Shown piece by piece: positions 12,001 through 24,704 of a DNA stretch of 64,000 bases. The notes under the pieces are model-generated. The model was not told the origin of the DNA. It ran no database searches and saw nothing but the letters and a program-made list of their open reading frames with translations. Position numbers and translations under genes: made by a program. The first letter of the stretch is position 1; each line of letters starts with the position of its first letter. Source of the DNA: Motacilla alba alba (Eukaryota; Chordata; Aves; Passeriformes; Motacillidae); the NCBI RefSeq assembly GCF_015832195.1, contig NC_052017.1:68821801-68885800 (forward strand), given 5' to 3'.

Positions 12001-13750
12001 ACAAGGCAGGAGTCTGTGAAAGGGCACTGCTCCTTCTGCTGCCCACAGTACTGCTAGGGGTGGGAGAGCGTGCGTGCATGCAAGCACATGTGTGCATGTG
12101 TGCATGAGATGGCTTCTAATCTTTTCAACATGGCTCTTTTGCCTGGGATAATGTGAAACATTTCTGTAGGTCACATTTCCCTGGAGGAAAAGATTTTAAC
12201 TCTAGTAATTCAGGTGAAGGTTGTTCTATCTAAATAGTCTGCCAGTTTTGCATTATTACACCAAATTAATAGCATTCTAAATCACAGTGAAGAATGATTC
12301 TTTTTGTGGTTTGGATAGGTTTAAAGTGCTTGTGGCCATTATGAATGATAGTTGGTTGTTTTAGATTAAGGCACCATAATCAAGGGGAAAATTTTATTAA
12401 TGTGTCATATATAAAGCAGTGAATGGTGGCTGGATGAATTATGTGATGAGTCAGCATCAGAGTCAATCACCTTTACAGTGTGGGTGGTACAATGCAGTTG
12501 CCCAAGAAATGCTAACACAGAAAGGGAAACCTTCCTCATTTTTCTCCTTGAAGTTAAAACTCTGTTGGAGGATGCTCTCAACTTCCTACTGAGTAACACC
12601 TCATGGTCTGACTGTCACAGACGGGTCCTGGGCAGAAGTGGAATATAACTCCAATTAAAAATCAAGAACACTTCATGGCAAACAAATGTATACAGAAGAT
12701 CAATGGATTATACCACAGATGAATTAATAAATTTAATATCCATGGACTTTTCGTAAGATGAGAAAAGTCAGTCGCATGCAAGCTATGGCTTCATCCAAAG
12801 ACATCTGAGATCTATAGAAAGTATTAATAATAAAATGCTGTATACAGAAATGTTCAAAAAAATTGGCAATATTCCTGCTAGAAAGAGTTGTGCCATTGCC
12901 AAACATGAAAGATCACTTGTTGGCTTCACAGTCTTGTTTAGGGCCTGCAGCTCAAATTTAGAATATAGCTATCAATATATAGAGCAATAGAATAAATTTG
13001 CAATACATAAATAAGAGAAAATTACAGTCTGAGCCAAGAAATCTGATGAATTTGAGAATGCCCTGACCATGACAAATGTTTGTGATATTTTGAAGTGACT
13101 TGTTTGGGCTTTCAGAAATAAGATTGCTTCAAAGAAATGTAAGTTACAAATACCATTGCATACTGGTTGTGTCCACATACACAATCCCAACATGTGCTTT
13201 TAAGCCTCATAATAATTATGTTTTTTTTCATGTATGCTTGAAAGTAACTGGTTTTTATTGCCTATGCCTTTGTATGCCATTTTAATCCTTGCACACTGAC
13301 ATATCAATGTATTTTTACCCATCTTAAAAATATTGTCAACTTCCTTTTTTAGCTCACATATTTTTGAAAACAAACTAGTGGAAGGATGAAAACTTTCAAA
13401 TGTTTTATTTCAATTTCTAAGGAGACAATAACTGTGAGGAAATGTTTTTAGTGTAACTTATTGTATCAGTGGAGACTGTATTGTAAAAAGCATTTTTTTT
13501 CTATTTCAGTTCATTGTGCCAACAGCTGAGTGATGCAGCTACTCTGCTGTTAAAAAGAGTAGTAATATTGCAAGTTTAAAGCAGGATACCACAAAATGCA
13601 CTCTACAACCACAAATGCATTCCAAAATGTTGTTGCTAGTAAATATGTGTCCTGGGCTTGTCTTGTGGGCAAGTCAGGGAGTGGGATGAATCCATCTTCC
13701 AAGGATGGACATTGGATATGAGCTCAGTGAATATGCATAGGCACGCCAGC
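9070..13750. other. Intergenic DNA, no gene seen
   Basis: The longest frame is 148 codons on the minus strand at 9926-10372. It has no domain, no splice context and an equally open plus-strand counterpart, so I do not call it. The stretch 12.1-13.6 kb is notably AT-rich and free of recognisable repeats. Confidence 0.5.

Positions 13751-13753
<3 letters not shown>

Positions 13754-13789
<36 letters not shown>
13754..13789. repeat. (CA)n microsatellite
   Basis: An uninterrupted run of 18 CA dinucleotides, followed by an imperfect tail (TGCACTCACACACATAT). It is likely length-polymorphic. Confidence 0.95.
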
Positions 13790-13791
<2 letters not shown>

Positions 13792-13804
13792 CACTCACAC
13801 ACAT

Positions 13805-15645
13805 ATAAAAGCAAATATTTATTAAATGGATGTCTCAGTGTCAGCCCTGCTCTGTGTGTTGACATGATCCCAGTCTAGAAGGCACAGCTCAAAACAACCT
13901 GTGAATACTTGACCTGGAAGCAGTGAGAAATTCTTTTGCAATTCACTGATCTTCTAATGTTTAACCCTTACCAGCTCCACTTCTGGCATCTGCATGAATG
14001 TTTGAGACAGAACTTGAGTGGCAGGAAGTGAGATATGATAAAATTATCTATCTCCAATAGATTAACTGCCTTAAGAAAGAAGGGTCAGATGAGACAGGAT
14101 GTGTTCTGAACAAGTGGAGAAAAAACTAACACAGTACATGCTGCTCCCAGAAGGGTAAAAGAGAAAGAAAACCTTTGAAACAGCAAAGATTGTTACATTC
14201 AAATTACTCCTTTCCAAGTCTGTAATTTCTCAGCTAGGTCAAAACAGAAAATGAGTGATTACTGTTACAACTGGCATACACTCTGCACTTTGGCTGCATT
14301 TAAGATACACAACATTTTCCAGAGAATCGTGTTGGATAATTTGTCTTGTGTATTTTAAGCCTTTTTCACATGTCCTGAAAGACATAAGCAATAAAATACC
14401 TTAAGGAGTGCAGTGGCTGCAGAGAGGGGGAGGCTTGGGCCTGGTGTCAGGGCACCTGGATGCTTTCCTGACTGTGTTCCCATCTATCATACAGCTCCAG
14501 ATGGATTGCTGACACCAGTACTCCCCAGCTTGGCTGCCTAAAGCTCAAACTCTCTTTGGCAAGAGTAATTTCCATTGTCAATAGTACTATTTATCTTCAT
14601 GCAGAAGAAAAAGTAACTGCACCTAGACACCCAAGTCCAGATTGACAGGCAGAAATAAGCAGTGTGGTTTGCAGAACTAGGCTCCCACATGGTCAGTGTG
14701 TGGTGCTGTACTTGTTTGCATATCTGTGCTGCCTAACTGGCATGGTAAGGAGAGAGGGTCCCCAAAGGAATTTCACAGCAGGAACTGCACTTTGGTTCTA
14801 GAGGGACCCCACATTTCCAGTGCCCTTATCATCCAGGCTGGTCATCTACTGTATTGGGCTCTCACTTCTCCTTGCCTAGGCTACTTTCTTATGGAAAACA
14901 GATGAGGAAAAGGAGGCATTGAGGATTAGAGGGGCTCTAACCTTGTGTTCAATATGAATGATCACACACATTTGTAGGAAACCGAATGGCACTACTGTGT
15001 TGCCCAGAGCAGACCCAAATTTGGCTTCTCGCAAGGGGGATCCTGTCTCTCCCCACTGTTTCCATACACAGGCTGGAGACACTGGGCTTCCACCTTTGGC
15101 AACTACCCAGTATTTTCCTTACCCCAAATTATGTGGTATATTCTATAAATTTCTCTGAGCAACGTTTCCCCTGACTTCTTCTATTTTATTAAAATCCCCC
15201 AAATTAATTTAGATAACTCCTAGTTTAACACTAAAGAAGCGACCACGTATAAATATTACACCATTCAGCCTTCTTATAAGGGCATCTTTATACATTTGTC
15301 AAACTTGAAATACATGCTCTGGCCACATTAAGTTCAACACTTGTCCACTTTGTCATAAATAAATTATTTTTCTCAAGAGAATTTCTCTTTAAATTCCTGG
15401 TCACAGGTGTATTCCTTGGCTCAAATTTAGTTACTATTAACTTGGAAATGGACGGAAAATTTTAACAGAATTCCTGAAGTGTAGTTCTAGCCAGAAGAAT
15501 CAACGTAAAAGTAGAATTCTAGAAGTAGAATTTACTGTCTTTGTTCTCCTCATCAATTCTGATTACTGGCAGACATCTTTTTACCCATGGCTAATATAGA
15601 GAATTCAGACAAGTGCTGAGAATCAGTTTCCCTGTTTAGGGAGTC
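13805..15645. other. Intergenic DNA, no gene seen
   Basis: Short frames only. ACAGATGAGGAAAAGGAGGC at about 14899-14918 faintly recalls the MIR core, but the flanks do not continue the match. Confidence 0.5.
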
Positions 15646-15649
15646 ATGA

Positions 15650-17032
15650 ATCTATAAGGTCAGAAAGGACTGCCTGACACAGGTGGCTGAGGGACTAATG
15701 AGGAGAGACATTCTCTTGGACCTGTTACTGACAAATGAGGAAGAATAGGTCATAACTGTGAAAATCTGGAGCAATAAAAATTTACCCTCACTGAAGGAGC
15801 ACCTAGTTAGGTAATATTTAAACAGATTGAGTCCACAAAAATCTGTGGACTCTGATGGGCTGCAGCCATGAGTGCTGAGGCATCACTGAGTGTTCATGAA
15901 TGCCGAGCACATATCATTGTGAGGCCACTCTTGATAATATTTGGAAGGTCGTGGCAACTGGGGAAGTTCCTCAGGACTGGATAAAAGTGTCGCTGCTAGC
16001 TTCCAGAGGGGCAATAAGGATGATCTGGAGAACCACAGTCCCACCTTGATCCCTGCGAACATGATGAAGCAAAATATCCTGGAAATAATTTCCAAACACA
16101 CAGAAAACAAGATTCAGGGTATTCACTGTGGATTTATGCAGGGGAAATCATGCCTGACTGACCCAATGGCCCTCTAAAATGAAGTGACTCAGCTGATGAT
16201 ATAAAATGATGGCTGACACACCAGGTGGGTGTGGTGCCTTTCAGAGGGACCTCAACAGGCTGCATAAATTGGCCAACCTGAGCCTCACAATGTTCAGCAA
16301 AGGGAATTGTAAAATCCTGGATATGAGCAGAATAACCCCATGCACCAGTACAGGCTGGAGTCTGGCCAGCTGGATATAAGCTTTGCAGAAAAGGATCCAG
16401 GGGATCCTGGTGGCCATCCAGCTGCCCATAAACCAGCAATGAACCTAAGAAGGTCAACAGCATCTTGGGTTGCTCTAGGGAAAGAATTACTTGCAGGTCA
16501 AGGGGTACGATCCTTCCCCTCTATTCAACACTGGTGAGACCCATATGCAATGCTGGGTCTGGATCTGGGATCCCCAGGACCAGAGATACATGAACATTCC
16601 AGAACAAGTTTGTCAGGGAGCCACAAATATGCTGAGGGACTGGAGCATTTCTCATGTGAGGAGAAGCTGGGAGAGCTGTGACTGTACATTCTAGAGTAAA
16701 GAAGGCTCAGAGGAATCTCATAAATCTAGAAAAATACTTGAAAGGAGGGAAGATGGAACCAGATCCTTCCAGTGGTACCCAGGACAAGAGAAAATGGAAT
16801 ACAGGAAATTCCATTTAAATACAAGAATCAAAAAAATTTATTTATTTTTTTTACTGTGAGGATGGTCAGATACTGTCACAGGCTGTCCAGAGATGTAGCA
16901 GAGTCTCCATCCTTGGAGATACTCAAAACCCAACAGACCGTAGCCCTGAGAAATTTGATGTGGCTGAAATTTCTTTGAATTAGATAGTCTCCAGATCTGC
17001 CTTCCCACTTCAGCTTTTCTGTGATCCTGTGA
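15650..17032 (+). mobile_element. CR1 LINE, 3' part, internally deleted and decayed
   Basis: This is a non-LTR retrotransposon of the CR1 clade inserted in plus orientation. It begins in the reverse transcriptase ORF: the stretch after 15660 reads like CR1 'GLTDLLLTNEE', and near 16127 a GFMQGKSCLTD-type peptide matches the CR1 'F.KGKSCLTN' block. At about 16200 the sequence jumps directly to the block preceding 'QRDL.RL..WA'. The piece between, which in full CR1 carries the catalytic F/YADD motif, is therefore missing. The remainder (HQYRLESG...SFAEKD, then LEHFSCEEKLGEL) follows the CR1 C-terminus through several stops and frameshifts. The 3' UTR (TACTGTGAGGATGGTCAGA..., GGCTGTCCAGAG) ends in TTCTGTGATCCTGTGA, a degenerate CR1 tail. 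The copy is dead and moderately old. Confidence 0.88.
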
Positions 17033-17034
17033 CC

Positions 17035-20000
17035 CCTGCAATCCTTTTGTCTAATCTCATGCTGTACACAGCCCACAGTTTCATTCATGGCTTCCTCATA
17101 CACACGAATCAGACCTGCTAACTGAACAAAGTGTCACTTTTAGAGAGGTGTCTGCATGTGGCTATAAGATTTCGACTGATGGCAAACTCACTAAGCCCTT
17201 GATGGAGTTGTACCTCCAGTAATTTCCTTTGCCATTAAGAAAACACCTTCACCTTACCTAATCATCATCTTCCCCCATTAATATTTAACAGCTAATATTT
17301 TAAAATTTCAATCAACTAAATTAAGCCCTCATTTCTGCTTGTGCAAAAATATTGCATGCACTCCGCTGAAACCCAGTACAGCTGACTTAAACTTTCCAGA
17401 TGTTTCTGAGGGTGACACATGACCAAGAACTGGTGCCAACTATCTCTTTCAGACTGAAACAAGTAAAGGGGAGGTCAATGGACTGCCAGTCTAGAGAGAG
17501 AAATGGATCAGCTGAGCAAGAACGTAGTATTTTTAAGATTCTTTTCAAAGTAAAATTATCCCCTCACTAATAAAATTACCACTCAAATGTTGGCAAAGGT
17601 TTCCTGTTTGATATGTACCAAAGGAGCTGGTGAGTGCACCTGTCCCTTCCAATTTCCCCTGAAAGCTCTTTCTCCCTCTCCTTAATGCCACCAAAAATTT
17701 CCCCCACTTGGTCATCACAGATTCAGAGCCTCTTGCAGAGAGTGAAATACAAGCTAGACCCTGGGCTGTTATGATGTCTTTGAAGATTAGAAAATAACTG
17801 CATAGATTGTGTAATCCATAAGCAATTTAACCTGCCTTGAGAACACATATAGCTTCCCACTTATCAAAAAGGAGGGCATCTGTTAATTGGGAGCCTGATG
17901 CTTCAACCTATTTTTGCAAAACAAAGGCACACATAATCCTCTACTGAAATTATTACAGTAGCAAGCTCACATTTTCACTTCCAGTAGTTCACTTTGCAAG
18001 CAAGACTTTGTATTCCTAGTACTCTGCCATCCTGGTTTGGCTGGTATCTAATCCCTACCACAACACTTATTTTAGCTAATCACCATCCTTTTTCCTTAAA
18101 TAAACCCACACTAACCAAAGTGGTGAGGGAATTAAGTACATTATTTCTTTTTGTAGCCCAATATCTCCATCTTATGGTCATAGCATGTATAAGGACTGAA
18201 CTTCTCAGTATTAATTTTACCAATGAATTGCAGTGGAGACTATATAGCAGTTAAACACAGTTTAGCATTTTATCTGAAATTGGTGAGATCTTTGTGTGTT
18301 TTTTCAATTTTTAGGATTTCTAAACCATGCGCTATTACTGATTTTTTTCTTAAGGAAGGGCTAGTAGAAATTGCTAATGAGTAATACACTTTTCTACATC
18401 AACCTACACTTTTCTACATATACATCTATAGGTATTGTCCAGCAAACCATGAATTGTCACCACTGTGCTTTTCTTCCACCGAATTCCAAAGGGAGAATCA
18501 AGTCATGCCATATTTGCTGTATATTTTCATTAATGTTTGGAATCAAGGCCATAGGGGACCAGGCAAAATCAGGAACGAATACACTGCTAAAGTTTGTTTA
18601 GTGAATGGCTTAGTGCTGTCCTAAGTTTGCTGCTCATGAGCTACACAGCCTAGAAAGACCCAGCCCTGAGCAGAGAGCAGAGGAGACCCAGAGGAAATGA
18701 GCTTGGCAGGAAACAGCTGCTGGTAGAGAGATGTGATAGACAACAGCACTGATTGCTCTCTCAGAAATGCTCTCTACCACGTATTTCCACAGTGATATGG
18801 CACACTGTGGCTCACTGAGAGCAATTTTTTTTGTGTGGGACAAGAATATCAGCTCCTATCTCCACCACAAAGAAGGATATAAATATGCTGAGGCCTCAGG
18901 ATCACATGGGAATCCTGAAATCAGACCAGCATACCAGCCAGGCTAGGGTGTGCACTACACATCAATCATACGCCCATTAATGATGCAATTGATAGTGCAC
19001 CTCTTCTGTCACATGGTGTTCCTGTTCTGTCTCTAAATGGCAGCATAATTTGTTTTTCTGGAGAGAAGGAAAAAACCCCAGTGAAATTGGGCCCAGCTAG
19101 CTTCAAAACATCAACTGCTTTATTTACCCATCTCTGCCAGTCTCAGCACAGAGCAGGTCAGAGAATGTGCAAACAAATTATCCTTTCAGGAATGTCAAAG
19201 AAAACCTATTTCTGCCTCAAAAGTTTAATCAGAGAACCAGGCAAAAAGCAAACACTGTTTTGCTTACCTTGTCCACTCTGGACTGCTGCCTCTTCACATA
19301 ACTCTGAACAGCAGGATCTGCTAACCACACATTAGACCAAACATTTCTTCACACACTGAGAAATTAAGTCAAAAGTTTATATTTATCAATACCACCTGGC
19401 AAAACCTACAACAACAGCATATTTTTATGTGGGAAAACTAATAATTTTGACATATGGGTTAAGGACTTTCTGTCAGTCTTAATGCAAGTTAATGAAAAGG
19501 GCAAACAGTAGACCATCCAGCTTGTCTACCCACCGCAGCTCTTCTGTTTGGTCAAGTGAAAGTCTGTCACCAGATATGTTGACAGGACTGCTTCTAATAA
19601 CTTGGGATGTATGTGATGTTCCCATACTACTCAGCAGTTTTGTTTTGAAATAAGATCTAAATTTTTTCCAAGATCAATTTTAATCCAAGCACCATTGCAA
19701 AGGAGCACTGAGGGAAATTGTACCATAAGGAAGCACACAGATTCCTGCTGTCATACAGTGCCTGTGTGGGCCCAGGAATAGGAAAGACTCTCTAAGTGGG
19801 ATGTAGTACATGTGCTTGTTTATTTAAAATATCACCAGACTACTGAAAATCTACACAATATGAATTACACTGAATTGAAGCATTCCCAATCCCGCGTAAG
19901 TAGGAGAGACTCCAGAATGGCTGGGTTCCATGGTGCATATCATGAGGTATGCATGAGGGCCCACTTCCAAAAGATGCAAGCAGCATGTACCTGTTTTCAG

Positions 20001-23000
20001 CCATGCAGACTTTTCCTCAAAATGTAACCTCTCTACCTGGGCTTTATAAAGAGAATTATGGCAAAATGAAGGAACAGGAAGCCATTACTTCATAGTTTGC
20101 TTTGTCCTGTATTTTTCAAGCAAAACTGAATCTCAGAAGTCTTAGTCCAATATTTACAAGAAAACTTGTTTTGGATTTTTTGGTTAGAGCAAAGTCATGG
20201 CAAGTGCCAGAATTCACAGCTTTCCCAGCTTTCTGCAGATGAACTTGAGTTCCCACTGCTTTGAATGCCAGTAAAGGACCATGCATGTACAGCATGACAG
20301 CCAGATGGGACCTTGTCACTCAAGTCCCTATTCTTCATGTGTCTGTGGCTGACAAACAATTTAAATGATCTGTGAGTCATTTCTGGTGATGGGGCCTAGA
20401 GTGACTCACACTGTGTTCAAATCTGCACTTTACAACAGGCAGGAATAAAGCAGAACCATTGCAAAGCTCATTCTTGAAGGAAAATGAAACAAGAGACTCA
20501 ATTAACATCGAGTGTAATAGCAAGAAAAAAACGTGGATCTAAAAGAAGCTTGAGGGAAGGAGAGCTGCCATTACAGGTGTTCCTTAATTGAAATGCTAAT
20601 AAGTTATAACACCACGCTAAGTTCCAAAATCATTCACCTTCTTGTGTTATCCAGATATACACATCACAGAATAGCTGGTGCACCTACAAAAAAAAAAAAA
20701 AAAAGCTTTTTTCCCCTAGTATATCAGTCACTAAAAGTAGTCAGTGGCCATTTACCACTGCCAGAAAAGCTGAAACATTAACTCTCTTTTGCTTAAGCTA
20801 CAATGCTTTGAACCAAGATGCCAACCAGCTTTCTTTGATTGCAGTAAAAACAGACAGCTGATCTTCCTAAAAGATGGTGAGGATCATCATCCCTTTCCCA
20901 ATTTAAATCAGATTTTCTCAGATTCCTATAGAGAAGTCTCATATGGGAGAGATCCCATAGCACAGAGCCTGGCATTCTCCCTGCAAGGTCAGGAAAGGCT
21001 TGCAAAGGGTGGATGATACAGGCACACTTCTCTGCAAGACAAACCCCAGGGGAGTGAGTTTTAGGCCTGCAGTGGGATAATGCCTGCTTTGAATACTGAA
21101 CTTTTCTTTCTGAAACAGAAAAGCTATGCACAGAGTTTCTGATCTGAAGGGCCCTTAAACAAAGGTATCTTCTGGCTTCTTGTATTTTATTATTCTTGCC
21201 CTGAATATGGCATTTTGACAAAAATGCTCATGAGTGCCACCTTCACAACTTAAAGGAGATGAAGAATGTTGTTTCCCAGGAACGGTAGACTATAAAATAT
21301 CACCATGGAGAAAACAGAACCATGTAAATGCCATATCTACTAGTACTTGCAGTCTCCTATATAAGTCTGTTTCTGGCTCATCAATAGATAAAGCTTCAGC
21401 CTGTGAGTCCTTATTACACTTACCATTATCTGTTTACACTGCCAGAAAAGTACTGTCATGGTAGATATATCCTCCACAGTAAAACTGGATGTGAGACCAG
21501 CTATTTATCCATAGGATTTTACAGTGAAGCTCTCATAGGAACAAAAAGGAAAAAAAAGAGAAGATGCATATTTTCATGCAGAATAAACATCCCTGCACCT
21601 GCTCCAGTGTCAGTGGCTGCAGCATTCTGGCAGGTGCTGCTTTGCTCAGAAGAATCAAAATGTTTTGGAGAGTTGCTTGTGATTTCAGACTTCTAACCTG
21701 ACATAACTCTGAACTTCCTGTGCATTTCTTTGGTGATATTCACCTTTGTCTTGTGATGCTAAAAAAAAAGGTAAATAAATAATCTAGAAAATTCTGTTTT
21801 AAAGTAAGTATGTAACAAAATTTCAAGCTCTCACAAACTCTTGGTGTTATGGACAGTACAATTTCTCTTCTACTGTATAAATAAAGGACTAGGGAAAGTG
21901 CAGTAGATTTATTGAGATGGCTTTCTTTGAAGAAGTAAAGAGTAAAACATATTAATGGAATGAGATAAAAACTGCTTTCAACTCACAGTACATTTTAGAG
22001 AACACTATGTGTGTGTCATACTTAGAGACAATGTGAAGGATACAAACCAAAAGTAAATCTAAGGAGTGTGTGCATGGAGCAAAGCACACCAAAGCCTGAA
22101 TGCAAGAAAGCATTTGTTTTGACAACCGGTGGAGCAGCATTTACATAAAAGCCTTTTCCCAAGGAAATGCAACAACATCAAATAACTGAAGGGCAGGTGC
22201 CAAGGCCACACACTGGATCCCCACAGGTGTGCAGCTCAGAGTTTACAGGTTTCTCAGCCACCCTCACTTACAGTGAGGGTCAAGGGGGACTTCCAAAGGC
22301 AGGTTTTGCTGAGCTCTGTGGTATGTCTGGAACTGAATCTGCTCAGCTTTTCACAGGACAACTGCTTTTGAAATCCCCGCATTGCACTGGTTCCAGGGCA
22401 GAGGGGACCTGTGGTGGCTCCAAGCATTGCTGAGACTGTCTCCCAGCACAACTGGGCTGCCTGAGCAGTTGCAGTGCTTACACATCCACAGGGCACTGGG
22501 TCCAGTGAGGAGCTGCCTTCCTGAAGGGGCCCCGGGAGCAGAAGGGACTGAAGAGCTGCTTCCATAAGTCCTTGTCTTGCCTTCGCCCTCGGCAGGTAAA
22601 TGGGCCTCTTTGCCCTGCCACATGAGTAAATCACCTTGCATTCCCCTGGCTAACTCAGGTGGAAGTGAGCTGTTGGCAGGGCACAGTCTCTTCTTTTTAC
22701 TCTCGCTGCCTCCACCCCAGGTTTGTGTTCCCAAGGGTGACTGACTCATGGGCTGAAGAGTGGGCGAAAGGGCAGAGTCCTTGACACTCGAGACTTACAG
22801 CAAGCAGTAAAGGAACACAAATAGCTCAGGAGGTATACAAAGGATTTCCCAAGAATATCATTAAATGTGGATTTTGAGGTTCTTTAATAGGACCTAGAGC
22901 AACCAGTATTCCATTTCCACACACCTCATGTGTGTTTTGCGTTAAGAATTAATCATGATCATTGAATATTTAAGCACAAAGAATTCATGTGTTTTCTGAC

Positions 23001-24100
23001 ACACATGTTGATGTTGGATGTATAGTTAAGATATTCTAAAGATTAAGAGCTCCCGTTAGTGTTAGCAATTTAGAAGGCACACAGCTATTTCCTCTTGTCT
23101 AAATATGTGATGATGCAACTGCCAAAATAAATACCTCCAAACACAGTCAGGTTGAAGTGCCCATAATATCAACAAGAGACAGCTCTTATATTAGTAAAAT
23201 ACTGCTTATAAGGGTTTGGCTGGATTAGAGAGATGAAAAAAATGCAAGAGTAGATCCAATATACCCTCATAAACCATTGCATAGGAAAAGGGATAACTGC
23301 AATTTAATCTGAAGAATTTTGAAAAGAGATGTCTTTAAATTCGAATTATTAAATATGAGCAACACATTTATACCCATATAATTAATTCATTCAAAAAACA
23401 TTATTATAATTGAGTTATTAGAGCTTGTTATATCTGTAAAGCTCTGAAATTTTGTCTGCTGCCTTTAGAGAAACACAATACTAAGCAAAAATCTAAAGTG
23501 ATGCCTTGGCCCAAAGACACATTCCCTAGCTTGAGCCCTCTGGGGCTTCCTTTGTGTGAGGAAAATGCCTGCTTGGTGCAGGGCATCTGAGGTGGGAAGA
23601 ATTCACACCCTTTAAATTTTTCTGCTATGGAGCATGACTGGCATGTTTGGGAGAGAATCAGGGAGCATGGGAAGAAATCATGGCATCTGGGGTGGAGGCC
23701 CATGTGGTAGAAAACCTCAGCAAACCAATTGCATGCACCCTTCCCCATGCAAGACCGGGAAATTAGGGAAGCACAGAAGCCATCAAGCCATGTTTCCTCC
23801 CTTGCTTCTCAACGTTTGAAGTGATGCCTATAGCACAGGTGAAAATCAGCACCACAGAGCTTGGTGGCACAAAGCAAGAAGGGTAACAGTGGTTACACCA
23901 AGTGTGAAAGCAATTTTGTATTGGCTTCATCCTGTCAAATAAGGTGGAACTGCTCCTTGCCACCCCCAGTGAGCACCTTTCAAATAGTTGCATTTTGCAA
24001 AATAGGAGGGCTTTCAAGAAGTGATTTGAAGAAGGAAATGGAGGGCACAGACACACATTAATCAGGAGGCAGCATGGAAAGAGGCCCTGAGGCAGGACTG
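17035..24100. other. Intergenic DNA, no gene seen
   Basis: No convincing exon or RNA gene. Minor features are a 15-base sequence duplicated with period 20 at 18385-18419, a run of 17 A at 20688-20704, and a GC-richer patch at about 22170-22770. That patch has two overlapping minus-strand frames of 126 and 132 codons and a plus-strand frame. I read these as chance openings in GC-rich DNA. Confidence 0.45.
20688..20704 (+). repeat. Poly(A) run
   Basis: Seventeen consecutive A residues. I saw no target-site duplication or recognisable retrocopy upstream, so this is probably simple sequence and not the tail of a processed pseudogene. Confidence 0.8.
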
Positions 24101-24104
24101 GAAA

Positions 24105-24700
24105 AGCAGAACAAAAGGAACAGTCATGGCAGATCACCAAGGGCAGGAAAGAACACAGCAGAAATAAAAGCAGTATTTTCAGTAAGGTTAGAAATGCAAA
24201 GGGCTTAAGGAGTTCAACTACCTCTGGAGGGGAAAGAAGAGATGAAGACAGTATAGAGATGAAGAGCCAAGGAGACAGGGAATGAATGGTATGAGGTGGT
24301 GAGCTTGCTGGAGGGATTTGGAACTGGCCAAGGGACCGTGAGCAAAACGGGGTCAGCCCAGAGACTTGGATGTGATAACTGGAGGCAGAAATTACCAGAG
24401 AAATCCTTCTAGTGTTGGCAGGGGGAACAGTGGGAGACTATTCCTGTTGGAGCACTTAGGAAAGAAAGCAAACACCATTTAAAGCAGTCCAGGACGAAGT
24501 GAAAAGAGAAAACTCCCACTGAATGATGTCACTTAACCTTTAAAGAGAAGGGAAAAAAGAAAACAGGAATGTCAGGATAAGAAGAGCTCAAATCAAGTAC
24601 AGAAAGGGGCTAAGGGTAAAAAAGATACACATATACATGGAAAAAGTCTTAGAAAAGAGAAAGGCCTTTTGAATGTCAGGAACAGAGCTACTAGAAAGGG
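24105..24700 (+). repeat. Purine-rich (A/G) tract
   Basis: A second long stretch of plus-strand A/G bias (GAAGAGATGAAGACAG-type sequence), similar in kind to that at 8580-9065 but more interrupted. No tandem unit is evident. Confidence 0.45.
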
Positions 24701-24704
24701 CTTA

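Noticed and set aside
20600..20704. Processed pseudogene suggested by the run of 17 A
   Set aside because: No coding remnant, poly(A) signal or flanking direct repeat was seen upstream of the run.
20793..21221. 142-codon minus-strand open frame
   Set aside because: No recognisable domain, no splice context and no neighbouring exons. I could not distinguish it from chance.
22254..22749. Two overlapping minus-strand frames of 126 and 132 codons in GC-richer DNA
   Set aside because: They open in different phases of the same bases, with a plus-strand frame as well, which is what stop-poor GC-rich DNA produces.
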